Positions 26,308 to 36,070 of a DNA stretch of 64,000 nt are shown piece after piece. The stretch's first letter is position 1; every line of letters starts with the position of its first letter. The notes beneath the pieces were generated by a model. It did not search any database, had not been told where the DNA came from, and saw nothing but the letters and a program-made list of their open reading frames with translations. The position numbers and the translations under genes were made by a program. Source of the DNA: Leucobacter musarum subsp. musarum. GTDB taxonomy: Bacteria; Actinomycetota; Actinomycetes; Actinomycetales; Microbacteriaceae. Location: the NCBI RefSeq assembly GCF_001273845.1, contig NZ_JHBW01000087.1:1-64000 (forward strand), in the 5' to 3' direction.

Positions 26308-28107
26308 ATGCTGAGAATGCGCGGTTCGTCGCTGCGCCGAGCCATTGCGCTTGGCATCATCGTCGTCGCCTCACTCGTCTTTCTCGTGCGACTCGTCGAT
26401 GTGCAGGTGGTCTCAGCCGCGGCGCTGAACGAGGACGCGAAAGACAAACGTGCGGTGCCCGTAGCGATTCCGAGTGTGCGCGGCGACATCGTCGATCGCA
26501 ACGGCGAGGTGTTCGCGACGACCGATGAACGCTACGACGTGCAACTCTCCCCGAAGAACACGAAGCTCAACAAGGGCGTGTTCTACCGTGCCGACACCGA
26601 GCGCGGCGTCGGCACGGTCGAAGTGACCGCCGCGCAGGCCTTTGCTGAGATCGGCAAGATCACCGGTCAGAGTGCGGACGACATTCAGCAGATCGTCGAT
26701 GACGCGCTGAAAGACAACCCGAAGTCTGACTTCGCCTACGTGAAGCGATCCATCGATCTCACCCAGCTCAACGCACTCAAGGCGCTCGACATCCCATGGC
26801 TCACGTTCGAGAGCCAGCATCAGCGCACCTATCCGAACGGCGCGGTCGGGGGCAACATTGTCGGGTTCTTCGGCGCGGACGACGAGCCGCTGGCGGGCAT
26901 TGAACTTTCGCAGAACGCGTGCCTGACCGGCGTGGACGGCACCGAGACCTACGAGCGGAGCGAGGACAATGTCGCGCTCCCGGGCAGCGTCGTGGTGACG
27001 CGCAAGGTCCAAGACGGCGGAACGGTGGAGCTCACGCTCGATCGCGACCTGCAGTGGGAGGCGCAGCAGGCCATCAACCAGCAGGTGCAGAATGTCGCGG
27101 CCGAGTGGGGCCTGCTCGTCATTATGAACGTGAAAACCGGTGAGCTCGTCGCAGTGGCCGAGGACGGCTCGGTCGACCCGAACGATGTCGACGCGGGCGA
27201 CCCCGGAAAGCGCGAGGCGCGATCCTTCACGAGCCCGTACGAGCCCGGCTCGACATTTAAAGCGATTACCGCTGCGGCACTCATCGACCAGGGCGTCTCG
27301 ACGCCGCTGTCGCAGAATCTGACGCCTGACTATCTCACGCCCGAACCCGACGTGCGCTTCGGTGATGCGTTCTCCCACCCGGAGATGCCGTGGACGTTGA
27401 CTGGGATTCTGACCCAGTCGTCAAACGTCGGCACCTCGATGCTCGGCAATCAGTTGAGCCCCGAAGTGCGCTACGACTACCTCCGTAAATTCGGGATCGG
27501 CGAGTCCACGGAAGCGGGTATGCCGCTCGAGGACTCCGGTCAACTCGCGAATTACACGGGTTGGGATCGCCAGACTTCCTACAACACGATGTTCGGCCAG
27601 GGGCTCTCGTCGACGATCGTGCAGACTGCAGGTGTCTATCAGACCATCGCGAACGGCGGAGTGCGGGTGCCGCCCGCGCTGGTCGCGGACTGCGTCGCGG
27701 CGGACGGTACGAAGACCGCCATGGATCACGGGGACGATGTGACTGCGATTCAGCAGAGCACGGCGGCCGACATGATGGCCATGCTCGAGACCGTGACCAC
27801 CGAGGCCTGGTTCAAAGACATCCTGGCGATTCCGGGGTATCGGATCGCCGGCAAGACCGGTACCGCCGAGCAGGTCGATCCGGCGACGGGACTGTATCGC
27901 GATACCTACGTGAACTCCTTCGCCGGTATCTTCCCGGCCGACGACCCGCAATATGTCGCGGTAGCATCAGTGGCGTTCCCATCAAATGGCGGCGACGGCG
28001 GCGTCGCCGCGATCACGGCGTTCCGTGACGCGGCTGAAGCGACGATTCGCACCTTCCACATCCCGCCGTCGACGGGCGAGTTCACCCCGCTCCCGACCGA
28101 ATATTGA
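26308..28107 (+). CDS. ftsI: penicillin-binding protein FtsI (PBP3)
   Basis: 599-aa class B transpeptidase for septal peptidoglycan. A short cytoplasmic end and one membrane helix (LGIIVVASLVFLVRLVDVQV) precede the PBP dimer domain, which contains RGDIVDRNGEVFA. The transpeptidase domain has STFK at 315-318 (catalytic Ser315), SSN at 371-373 and KTG at 516-518. Works with FtsW, encoded 5.6 kb downstream in the same cluster. AGGGAGAGG precedes ATG 26308. Confidence 0.96.
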   Translation: MLRMRGSSLRRAIALGIIVVASLVFLVRLVDVQVVSAAALNEDAKDKRAVPVAIPSVRGDIVDRNGEVFATTDERYDVQLSPKNTKLNKGVFYRADTERGVGTVEVTAAQAFAEIGKITGQSADDIQQIVDDALKDNPKSDFAYVKRSIDLTQLNALKALDIPWLTFESQHQRTYPNGAVGGNIVGFFGADDEPLAGIELSQNACLTGVDGTETYERSEDNVALPGSVVVTRKVQDGGTVELTLDRDLQWEAQQAINQQVQNVAAEWGLLVIMNVKTGELVAVAEDGSVDPNDVDAGDPGKREARSFTSPYEPGSTFKAITAAALIDQGVSTPLSQNLTPDYLTPEPDVRFGDAFSHPEMPWTLTGILTQSSNVGTSMLGNQLSPEVRYDYLRKFGIGESTEAGMPLEDSGQLANYTGWDRQTSYNTMFGQGLSSTIVQTAGVYQTIANGGVRVPPALVADCVAADGTKTAMDHGDDVTAIQQSTAADMMAMLETVTTEAWFKDILAIPGYRIAGKTGTAEQVDPATGLYRDTYVNSFAGIFPADDPQYVAVASVAFPSNGGDGGVAAITAFRDAAEATIRTFHIPPSTGEFTPLPTEY

Positions 28108-28132
28108 CACACGCCCCAGGAGGCACACACCC

Positions 28133-29689
28133 GTGAGTACCGGAGATGCCTTGAGCATTCGCCCGCAGAGCCCCAATCCCGCTTCGCTCGAGGCGGTGGT
28201 CGGCGACTTCGGATTCACGGTCGATGGATCCGTCGCAGGACTCGCCGCGACCGGGGTCTCGCTGGACTCGCGCGACGTGCGCCCCGGGGATCTCTACGTC
28301 GGGATGCCGGGTGCGCACCGGCACGGTGCCGATTTTGCGGCGCAAGCCGTGCAGTCAGGCGCCGTCGCCATCCTCACGGACGCGGCCGGTGTGCACCGGG
28401 TGCGCGAAGCGGGCCTCGATGTGCCCGTGCTTGTTTCGGAGTCGCACCCGCGCACGGTGCTCGGCGAGGTGTCGGCGCGGGTCTATGGCACGGCGGCATT
28501 GTCGGCCCGCACCTTCGGAGTGACCGGAACGAACGGCAAGACCAGCGTCGTGTACCTCATCGCCGAACTGCTGCGCGCCGCGGGCATCACCGCCGGATTG
28601 AGCTCGACCGCTGAGCGCCGCATCGGCGACGAGGTCATCGTGAGCAACCTGACGAGCCCCGAAGCCTCCGAATTGCATGGACTGCTCGCCCGCATGGTCG
28701 AGGTCGGAGTGTCGGGCGTCGCGCTCGAGGTTTCAGCGCAGGCGGTCGTGCGTCACCGACTCGACGGCGTGCATTTCGACGTGGTCGCGTTCAACAATTT
28801 CTCGCAGGATCACCTCGACGAATTCGGTGATCTCGAAACCTATTTCGCGGCCAAGCTGGCGTTGTTTGCTCCGGAGCACGCCGCGCGCGGGGTCGTCGTC
28901 GTCGACACTCCGTGGGGGCAGCGCGTTGCGCGCGAGTCGAAGATCCCCGTCACCAGGCTGGCCACCGAGTACGGCCAGGACGCCGATTGGCATCTGGCGG
29001 TCACCCGGCAAAACCTCGACGGCGTATCGTTCGTTCTGCAGGGGCCGGAGGGCGCGCACTTCCGGGGCAGCGTGCCGGTGTTCGGCCGGTTCATGGCCGA
29101 AAACGCGGCGTTGGCGCTCATCATGCTGCACGAGGCAGGCATCCCGCTCGCCCAGGTCGAGGCGGGTCTCGAACGGGGGCGCATTCCGGTGTTCATTCCG
29201 GGGCGGCTCGAGCAGATGACGCTGCCCGGAAGCGACGGGCCCCGCTTCTACGTCGATTACGGACACACCCCGGGTGCATTCGAAGCGATGCTCGATGCAC
29301 TCGGCGAAGTCGCTCCGGGAAAGGTGATCTTCTTGTTCGGAGCCGACGGGGATCGCGACACCACGAAGCGCGAGGAGATGGGTCGTATCGCCGCAGCTGG
29401 GGCTGACACCGTGATCGTCTGCGATTATCACCCCCGCTCCGAGCCGCCGGAGGTGATTCGCGCGCAGCTGCTCGCCGGAGCCCGTTCCGCACACCACGCG
29501 ACGGTCATTGAAGAGGGTGACCCGCGCACCGCCGTGCGGCTCGCCATTTCGCTTGCCGAACCCGGGGATGTTATTTTGTATGCCGGTCCAGGACACGAGG
29601 ACCACCAAGAAGTCGCCGGGAAATTCCTTCCGTACTCGGCGCGTGACGAAGTTCGCGGCGCGCTCCGCGAGGCAGGATTGCTCCCGTGA
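28133..29689 (+). CDS. murE: UDP-MurNAc-tripeptide ligase MurE, divergent
   Basis: 518-aa Mur ligase adding the third residue of the peptidoglycan stem peptide. The P-loop TGTNGKT is at 131-137 and the carbamylated-Lys region TYFAAKLAL at about 237-244 (Lys241). Several family motifs are altered: MEVSSHAL reads LEVSAQAV, DYAHTP reads DYGHTP, and the DNPR specificity motif is replaced by YHPR (432-435). This argues against ordinary meso-DAP recognition and for a different diamino acid, as found in Microbacteriaceae walls; the actual substrate is not determined. GTG 28133 has CAGGAGGC upstream. It overlaps murF by 4 bp. Confidence 0.9.
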   Translation: MSTGDALSIRPQSPNPASLEAVVGDFGFTVDGSVAGLAATGVSLDSRDVRPGDLYVGMPGAHRHGADFAAQAVQSGAVAILTDAAGVHRVREAGLDVPVLVSESHPRTVLGEVSARVYGTAALSARTFGVTGTNGKTSVVYLIAELLRAAGITAGLSSTAERRIGDEVIVSNLTSPEASELHGLLARMVEVGVSGVALEVSAQAVVRHRLDGVHFDVVAFNNFSQDHLDEFGDLETYFAAKLALFAPEHAARGVVVVDTPWGQRVARESKIPVTRLATEYGQDADWHLAVTRQNLDGVSFVLQGPEGAHFRGSVPVFGRFMAENAALALIMLHEAGIPLAQVEAGLERGRIPVFIPGRLEQMTLPGSDGPRFYVDYGHTPGAFEAMLDALGEVAPGKVIFLFGADGDRDTTKREEMGRIAAAGADTVIVCDYHPRSEPPEVIRAQLLAGARSAHHATVIEEGDPRTAVRLAISLAEPGDVILYAGPGHEDHQEVAGKFLPYSARDEVRGALREAGLLP

Positions 29690-31095
29690 TTGAACTGACA
29701 CTCGCCGAGATTGCGACCGCCGTCGGCGGACGCCTCGTTCCGGGAGCGACCGGCGTGCCCGACACGACGATCGTCTCCGGTGAATCCCAGACGGACTCGC
29801 GCGAGGTCGGCCCCGGGCATATCTTCTTTGCCCGCCGCGGCGAAGAAACCGATGGGCACCGCTTCGCCGATCGTGCCATCGACGCGGGCGCGTCGTTGCT
29901 CGTCGTCGAACACGAAGTCGACGACCGAGTTCCGCAGATCGTGGTCGCCGACAGTACGATCGCGCTCGGCGATCTCGCGACCGAGGTCGTGAGTCGAGTG
30001 CGTGCGGCAGGGAATCTGACCATTGTCGGGATCACCGGCTCGAACGGCAAGACCACGACCAAGAACCTCGTGCAATCCATGGCCGAGCGCACCGGAGCCA
30101 CGGTGGCCTCAGCGAAATCGTTCAACAACGAGGTCGGCGGGCCGTTGACGATGCTGCGCGTTGCCGCAGACACTCGCACGCTGGTCGCCGAGATGGGCGC
30201 GAGCGGCGAGGGCGAAATCGCCCGGTTGACCGCCATGGCGCCTCCGCACATCGGAGTCGTGCTCACCGTGGGGCTTGCCCACGCCGGCGAGTTCGGTGGC
30301 ATCGAAACCACCTTCCGTACCAAGAGCGAGATGGTGCGCGACCTTCCCGAGTCCGCCGTCGCCGTGCTCAACCGCGATGATCCGCGCGTTGCACAAATGG
30401 CCGACTTGACGCGCGCGCGCGTGCGCTGGTTCGGTCTGGGCGCGGACGCGGACGTGCGTGGTGCCGACATCGAATCATCGGCCGAGGGCACGCGGTTCAC
30501 GATCCGCGCCGACGGTGCAGAAGCTCCCGTGCACTTCCGGGTGCTGGGGGAGCACCATGTGATGAACGCACTCGCGGCGGCAACGGTCGGCCTCGAACTC
30601 GGCCTGGGACTCAGCGACGTCGTCGCCGAGCTCGAAGCGGCGACACTCGCCGCACCGGGGCGCATGGAGGTGCTCGGTGGCCGTGACGGCATCACGATCA
30701 TCAACGACGCTTACAACGCGAGCCCCGACTCAATGAGCGCGGCGCTCCGCACGCTGGCGCAGATTCGCAAGCCAGACGGGCGATCCGTCGCCGTGCTGGG
30801 TGCGATGAGCGAGCTCGGCGAGTACTCGATCGAAGAGCACATCCGGGTCGCTTTGCAGGCTGTGCGCCTGCGCATCTCAGAGCTCGTCGTCGTCGGCGCC
30901 GCAGCTCGCCAGCTGCACATCAGCGCGATCAACGAGGGATCGTGGGACGGCGAGAGCGTGTTCTTCGAAACTCAGGACGAGGCATTCGCCTACCTCTCCG
31001 ACACACTCCGCCCGAATGACACGGTCATCGTGAAGTCCTCGAACGCCGCAGGGCTGCAGCAACTCGGCGACCGACTCGGGGAGGCGCACGCATGA
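29686..31095 (+). CDS. murF: UDP-MurNAc-tripeptide:D-Ala-D-Ala ligase MurF
   Basis: 469-aa cytoplasmic ATP-dependent ligase that completes the UDP-MurNAc-pentapeptide. The P-loop [13 protein letters not shown] is at about residues 111-123; [10 protein letters not shown] and [12 protein letters not shown] are MurF signatures. The start is GTG 29686, overlapping the murE stop, and the end overlaps mraY by 4 bp. Confidence 0.96.
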   Translation: MIELTLAEIATAVGGRLVPGATGVPDTTIVSGESQTDSREVGPGHIFFARRGEETDGHRFADRAIDAGASLLVVEHEVDDRVPQIVVADSTIALGDLATEVVSRVRAAGNLTIVGITGSNGKTTTKNLVQSMAERTGATVASAKSFNNEVGGPLTMLRVAADTRTLVAEMGASGEGEIARLTAMAPPHIGVVLTVGLAHAGEFGGIETTFRTKSEMVRDLPESAVAVLNRDDPRVAQMADLTRARVRWFGLGADADVRGADIESSAEGTRFTIRADGAEAPVHFRVLGEHHVMNALAAATVGLELGLGLSDVVAELEAATLAAPGRMEVLGGRDGITIINDAYNASPDSMSAALRTLAQIRKPDGRSVAVLGAMSELGEYSIEEHIRVALQAVRLRISELVVVGAAARQLHISAINEGSWDGESVFFETQDEAFAYLSDTLRPNDTVIVKSSNAAGLQQLGDRLGEAHA

Positions 31096-32180
31096 TCGCG
31101 CTGCTGATCGCGGGCGGGTTCTCGCTGCTCTATTCGCTGCTGCTGACACCGCTGTTCGTGCGAATATTCAATCGCCTGCGCTGGGGCCAGCCGATCCGTG
31201 TCGACGGACCGAAAGAGCACGAGGTCAAGCGCGGCACCCCCACCATGGGTGGCATCATCTTCCTCTCGGGGTCGGTGATTGCGTACTTCGTGGGCAAACT
31301 CATCATGGGAGAGCAGCCGTCGCCTTCGGCGTTGCTGGTCATTCTCATGGCGGTCGGGGCCGGGCTCGTCGGGTTCATCGACGATTTTATGAAGACGCGT
31401 CAGCAGCAGTCCGCCGGGCTCGGCGGCTGGGCGAAGATCGCCGGTCAGGTCATCATCGCCGTCTCATTCGCAGTGCTCGGACTGCAGTTCGCGAATGAGG
31501 CCGGGATTACACCGGTCTCCACCCACATCTCGGTGTTCAGGGACCTGCCGTTCGACTTCATGACCTTCGGAGCGATCGCGGGCGTCGGCCTGGTCGTGAT
31601 CTGGGTGATGGTCATCGTGACGGCAACGACGAATGCCGTGAATGTGACTGACGGCCTTGACGGACTCGCCGCGGGGTCGGCCATCTTTGCCTTCGGTGCC
31701 TACCTGCTGATCGGGTTCTGGCAGTCGGCGCAGAGCTGCATTAGCACGGGATCCGAACCCGGCTGCTATGACGTGCGCGATCCCATGGATCTCGCGGTCA
31801 TCGCCGCGGCATTCCTCGGCGGCGTCGCCGGCTTCCTGTGGTGGAACACGAATCCCGCACACATTTTCATGGGCGACACCGGCTCCATGGGCATCGGCGG
31901 CGCCATCGCGGCCCTCGCGATCCTGACCCACACCGAGGTGCTGCTGCTGCTCATCGGCGGGCTCTTCATCATCGAGACCGGTTCGGTCATCGTGCAGCGC
32001 ATCTACTTCAAGGTGACCCACGGCAAACGTATCTTCTTGATGAGCCCGATCCACCATCACTTCGAGCTCAAGGGATGGGCGGAAGTCACGGTCGTGGTTC
32101 GATTCTGGATCGTCGCGGCACTGTTCGTCATCGCTGGGGTCGGTGCCTTCTACGGCGAATGGCTGCTGCAGCAGCCGTGA
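31092..32180 (+). CDS. mraY: phospho-MurNAc-pentapeptide transferase MraY
   Basis: 362-aa polytopic enzyme making lipid I at the inner membrane. Typical stretches are [40 protein letters not shown] with catalytic-site Asp residues, [10 protein letters not shown], and [12 protein letters not shown] near the C-terminus. About ten membrane helices. The ATG overlaps the murF stop; murD begins 14 bp after the stop. Confidence 0.97.
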   Translation: MIALLIAGGFSLLYSLLLTPLFVRIFNRLRWGQPIRVDGPKEHEVKRGTPTMGGIIFLSGSVIAYFVGKLIMGEQPSPSALLVILMAVGAGLVGFIDDFMKTRQQQSAGLGGWAKIAGQVIIAVSFAVLGLQFANEAGITPVSTHISVFRDLPFDFMTFGAIAGVGLVVIWVMVIVTATTNAVNVTDGLDGLAAGSAIFAFGAYLLIGFWQSAQSCISTGSEPGCYDVRDPMDLAVIAAAFLGGVAGFLWWNTNPAHIFMGDTGSMGIGGAIAALAILTHTEVLLLLIGGLFIIETGSVIVQRIYFKVTHGKRIFLMSPIHHHFELKGWAEVTVVVRFWIVAALFVIAGVGAFYGEWLLQQP

Positions 32181-32194
32181 AAGGACACGACGCG

Positions 32195-33730
32195 ATGAGC
32201 ATGGGCGACACGAACGCGGAGGCGCAGGAACCCGGGGGGTCGGCGGCAATCTACGCACGACTGGTGGCCGACCGGGTCTCGGCGCTCTCCAGCTGGCACC
32301 ACGACTGGAGCGGATTGCGTGTGGCCGTGCTCGGCCTCGGCGTGACCGGGTTCTCGGTCGCCGACACGCTGGTCGAACTCGGCGCGAGGGTGCGGGTGAT
32401 CTTCGGAGCGCCCGATGCGGAGCGCGAACGACTGCTCGACGTCATCGGTGCGGAACGATTCGTGGATGACGATGACACGGCGCAGCTCGCGGATCTCACG
32501 GACTTCGATCCCGAACTCATCGTGGTGTCGCCGGGCTATCGACCCGATCACCCGCTGACGACGTGGGCGACTGAGCGCGGCGTGACCGTGTGGGGCGATA
32601 TCGAGCTCGGATGGCGCCTGCGAGATAAGACCGATCGCGTCGCCGATTGGATCTGCATCACCGGCACCAACGGGAAGACCACGACCACCCAGCTCACCGC
32701 GCACATGCTCGCGGCGGGGGGACTTCGCGTTACGCCGGCCGGGAATATCGGGACGCCGATTCTTGACGCACTCCGTGATCCGCAGGGCTACGACGTCATC
32801 GTCGTCGAACTGTCGAGCTTTCAGCTCGAGCGCCTCGGCCAGATCTCGCCGTACGCGAGTGCGTGCCTGAACTTCGCTGACGACCATCTCGATTGGCACG
32901 GGAGCCCCGCGGCCTACTGGGCCGCGAAGGCAAAGGTGTACGAGCGCACGCAAGCCGCCTGTGTCTACAACCGTGCGGACGCCGAGACGGAACGCATGGT
33001 CGAAGCAGCCGATGTGATCGAGGGTGCTCGCGCGATCAGCTTCGGTCTCGATACCCCGCCCTCGAGCGGATTCGGGGTCGTCGAGGGAATTCTCGTCGAT
33101 CGCGGGTTCCATGCGGGTCGGCGATCCGAAGCCTATGAGCTGGTGACCGTCGACGAGCTCGCCGAGCACGATCTCGGTGCGCCCCACATGGTGCAGAACA
33201 TTCTCGCGGCCAGCGCACTCGCACGCTCGCGCGGAGTCGAACCCGGCGAAATCGCGAGTGCGATCCTGAGTTTCACGCCGGACCCCCACCGTGCGCAGCA
33301 CCTCGGCGAAATCCGCGATCTGCGTTGGATCGATGATTCGAAGGCGACGAACGCGCACGCTGCCGACGCCTCCTTGCGCGCGTTGACGGATGTCGTCTGG
33401 GTGCTGGGCGGGCTCCTCAAGGGCGTCGATATCGACGCGCTCGTGAGTGCCCACGCGCATCGACTGCGCGGGGCCATTGTCATCGGTCGGGATCGAGCTC
33501 CCGTGCTCGAGGCGCTGCGGCGGCACCTCGGCGAACGACCGGTGATCGACATCATCGACGCCGACCTGGACGCGGACGGGATCATGCGCGCGGTCGTGAC
33601 GGAAGCGCTCGGGATCGGCCAACCCGGAGACATCGTGCTGCTCTCGCCGGCGGCGGCCTCGATGGACCAGTTCGAGAGCTACTCCGATCGCGGCCGTCGG
33701 TTCCAGGCGGCTGTGCGAGAGCTGGAGTGA
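32195..33730 (+). CDS. murD: UDP-MurNAc-L-alanine:D-glutamate ligase MurD
   Basis: 511-aa Mur ligase adding D-Glu. It has a Rossmann-like start (VAVLGLGVTGFSVADTL, about residues 45-60), P-loop ITGTNGKTTTTQ, VELSSFQLE, and WIDDSKATNAHA. ATG 32195 has AAGGA nine bases upstream. It is longer than the typical 450 aa, mainly because of an N-terminal extension of about 40 residues. An open frame continues upstream in another frame of mraY but is not coding. The stop TGA is shared with the ftsW start. Confidence 0.95.
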   Translation: MSMGDTNAEAQEPGGSAAIYARLVADRVSALSSWHHDWSGLRVAVLGLGVTGFSVADTLVELGARVRVIFGAPDAERERLLDVIGAERFVDDDDTAQLADLTDFDPELIVVSPGYRPDHPLTTWATERGVTVWGDIELGWRLRDKTDRVADWICITGTNGKTTTTQLTAHMLAAGGLRVTPAGNIGTPILDALRDPQGYDVIVVELSSFQLERLGQISPYASACLNFADDHLDWHGSPAAYWAAKAKVYERTQAACVYNRADAETERMVEAADVIEGARAISFGLDTPPSSGFGVVEGILVDRGFHAGRRSEAYELVTVDELAEHDLGAPHMVQNILAASALARSRGVEPGEIASAILSFTPDPHRAQHLGEIRDLRWIDDSKATNAHAADASLRALTDVVWVLGGLLKGVDIDALVSAHAHRLRGAIVIGRDRAPVLEALRRHLGERPVIDIIDADLDADGIMRAVVTEALGIGQPGDIVLLSPAAASMDQFESYSDRGRRFQAAVRELE

Positions 33731-34929
33731 TGTCAGCGGGTGCGGGGCCGAGCGACGGCACGGGCAGAGCTCCGATTCAGGCGATCATCCGTCTGGGCGG
33801 GGTGCTGCGCACCGGGTCGGATCGCACCGTTGTCGCGCTCTACACCATCACCTTCCTCTTGGTGGGGTTTGGCCTCATCATGGTGCTGTCGTCATCTTCG
33901 ATTACCTCCTATCTTGCGGACCAGGGCTTCTTCGGCGGCTTTTGGCGGCAGGTGATCTTCGCGGTGATCGGCATCCCACTGATGCTCGTTGCCGCAGCGA
34001 TGCCGATGCAGTTCTGGAAGCGGTACGCGTGGCTGTTCCTCGGTATCGGCATCGTGCTGCAGCTGCTCGTGTTCACGCCACTCGGCGTCGAGGTCTACGG
34101 CAACCGCAACTGGATTCAAATCGGCGGGTTCACCGCTCAGCCCTCTGAAGCGCTGAAGCTCGCCCTCGTGGTCTGGGTCGGTGCCGTCTTGCAGCGCAAG
34201 GAGCCGCTCCTCGGGCAGATGCGACACGAGCTCATTCCGGTGGTGCTGCCGGGCGCCGTCATTGCGCTCGGCGTGGTGCTGCTCGGCCGAGATCTCGGCA
34301 CGGTACTCATCATGGCGGCCATCGTGTTCGGTGCGATGTACTTCGGCGGCATCAGCTGGAAGACACTCGGGGTGACCGCACTGGGCGGAGCCCTGGCGGT
34401 GGCTTTCTTCGTGCTATCCAGTCCGAACCGCATGCAGCGGCTCCTCAGCCATGCAGGCGGCACTGACGACTACAGTGGCATCGACTGGCAGGCGACGCAC
34501 GGGCTCTGGGCGCTCGCTGGCGGCGGGTTCTTCGGGGTCGGACTGGGCAATTCGAAGGCGAAGTGGTCGTGGCTCCCCGCAGCCGACAACGACTACATCT
34601 TCGCCATCATCGGCGAGGAGCTCGGCTTCATCGGCGCACTGCTGGTCATCGCGCTATTCGTCGTACTCACGGTGGTTATGCTGCGCCTCATCACACGTAC
34701 GCGCGACCGCTTCGGCCGCACGGTCGTCGGGGGCATTCTCGTGTGGATCGTGGGCCAGGCATTCGTGAACATCGGCGTCGTGATCGGCATCCTCCCCGTG
34801 CTCGGGGTGCCGCTCCCGCTCATCAGTTCGGGAGGCACCGCACTCATCGCGTGTCTCATCGCCATCGGCGTGGTGATTTCGATCGCGCGCGATACCGCAC
34901 AGCACTCAGAGGAGATCTCACCGCAATGA
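33730..34929 (+). CDS. ftsW: SEDS peptidoglycan glycosyltransferase FtsW
   Basis: 399-aa SEDS protein, the septal glycan polymerase paired with FtsI. About ten helices; signatures include NRNWIQIGGFTAQPSEALKL, GRDLGTVLIM, NDYIFAIIGEELGFIGALL and GVPLPLISSGGTALI near the C-terminus. ATG 33730 shares its A with the murD stop; GTG 33727 directly before is an alternative start. The stop overlaps murG by 4 bp. Confidence 0.95.
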   Translation: MSAGAGPSDGTGRAPIQAIIRLGGVLRTGSDRTVVALYTITFLLVGFGLIMVLSSSSITSYLADQGFFGGFWRQVIFAVIGIPLMLVAAAMPMQFWKRYAWLFLGIGIVLQLLVFTPLGVEVYGNRNWIQIGGFTAQPSEALKLALVVWVGAVLQRKEPLLGQMRHELIPVVLPGAVIALGVVLLGRDLGTVLIMAAIVFGAMYFGGISWKTLGVTALGGALAVAFFVLSSPNRMQRLLSHAGGTDDYSGIDWQATHGLWALAGGGFFGVGLGNSKAKWSWLPAADNDYIFAIIGEELGFIGALLVIALFVVLTVVMLRLITRTRDRFGRTVVGGILVWIVGQAFVNIGVVIGILPVLGVPLPLISSGGTALIACLIAIGVVISIARDTAQHSEEISPQ

Positions 34930-36011
34930 CCCACTATCTGCTCGCCGGCGGCGGCACCGCCGGGCACGTGAACCCGCTGCTCGCCCTCGCCGATCTGATC
35001 CGCGCCGAGGAGCCGGACGCGGTGATCGTGGTGCTCGGCACCCGAGAAGGGCTGGAAGCGCGACTGGTTCCGGAACGCGGATATGAGCTCGTGCACATCG
35101 AACGGCTTCCGTTTCCGCGTCGACCGAACCTCGCCGCGTTCCGTTTTCCCTGGCGATTCGCTCGGGCGGTCTCGCAGGTGCGCGCCCTGATTCGTGAGCG
35201 CAACATCGATGTGGTCATCGGATTCGGCGGATACGCGGCGGCTCCGGCCTATCGTGCCGGCGCGCGCGAGCGTATTCCGGTGGTGATTCACGAGGCGAAT
35301 GCGAAGCCTGGAATGGCGAACAAGCTCGGCGCACGGAGCACGCCGTACGTCGGGGTGACGTTTGCGGGCACCCCGATCACGGGCGCCCGTGTGACCGGAA
35401 TGCCGCTGCGGCCGGAGATTGCGGGGCTCGATCGGCAGGCGCTTCGTGCCGAGGCCCGTGCCCACTTCGGGCTCGCTCCCGACCACCGCACATTGCTCGT
35501 CACTGGCGGGTCGCTCGGCGCGCGGGCGTTGAACCAGGGAATTTCTGGTTCGGCCCGCGAACTGGTGTCGGCCGGAGTGCAGGTGCTGCACGTCTGGGGC
35601 GGACTCACTGAGCTCGCCGACCCGGGGGTGCCGGGCTACTCGGTGGTGCCGTATTGCGATCGCATGGATCTGGCCTTTGCGGCCTGCGATCTTGCGGTGT
35701 CGCGCGCGGGATCGACCACCGTGAGCGAGCTTGCCGGACTGGGAGTCCCGTCAGTGCTCGTGCCCTATTCGGTCGGCAACGGCGAGCAGCGTTTCAACGC
35801 GGCGGGCGTCGTCGAAGCGGGCGGTGCTCTGCTGGTGGAAGACGGCGAGCTCGGCGCCGAATGGGTGCGGCACACCCTGATCCCGCTGATCGTCGATGAT
35901 GCGCGACTCGCCGACATGTCGGAGCGCGCGCGCCGCGCAGGCTCGCTCGATGGAACGGCGCGACTGCTGAGCCTCGTGCGCGAAGCGTTAAGCGCGACGC
36001 GCAGCGCGTGA
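34926..36011 (+). CDS. murG: UDP-GlcNAc transferase MurG
   Basis: 361-aa GT28 glycosyltransferase converting lipid I to lipid II. The N-terminal glycine-rich loop is LLAGGGTAGHVNPLLALAD; GFGGYAAAPAY and HEANAKPGMANKLG follow. The C-terminal domain has VTGGSLGARALNQG and the donor-site SRAGSTTVSELAGLGVPS. Start ATGA overlap with ftsW. The open frame extends upstream inside ftsW but has no MurG features there. Confidence 0.96.
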   Translation: MTHYLLAGGGTAGHVNPLLALADLIRAEEPDAVIVVLGTREGLEARLVPERGYELVHIERLPFPRRPNLAAFRFPWRFARAVSQVRALIRERNIDVVIGFGGYAAAPAYRAGARERIPVVIHEANAKPGMANKLGARSTPYVGVTFAGTPITGARVTGMPLRPEIAGLDRQALRAEARAHFGLAPDHRTLLVTGGSLGARALNQGISGSARELVSAGVQVLHVWGGLTELADPGVPGYSVVPYCDRMDLAFAACDLAVSRAGSTTVSELAGLGVPSVLVPYSVGNGEQRFNAAGVVEAGGALLVEDGELGAEWVRHTLIPLIVDDARLADMSERARRAGSLDGTARLLSLVREALSATRSA

Positions 36012-36070
36012 ACTCGTCGCGCGGGCGTCGCGCGATACTCTTGATTGTCGGTTCGTGCTGAGGAGGCGCC

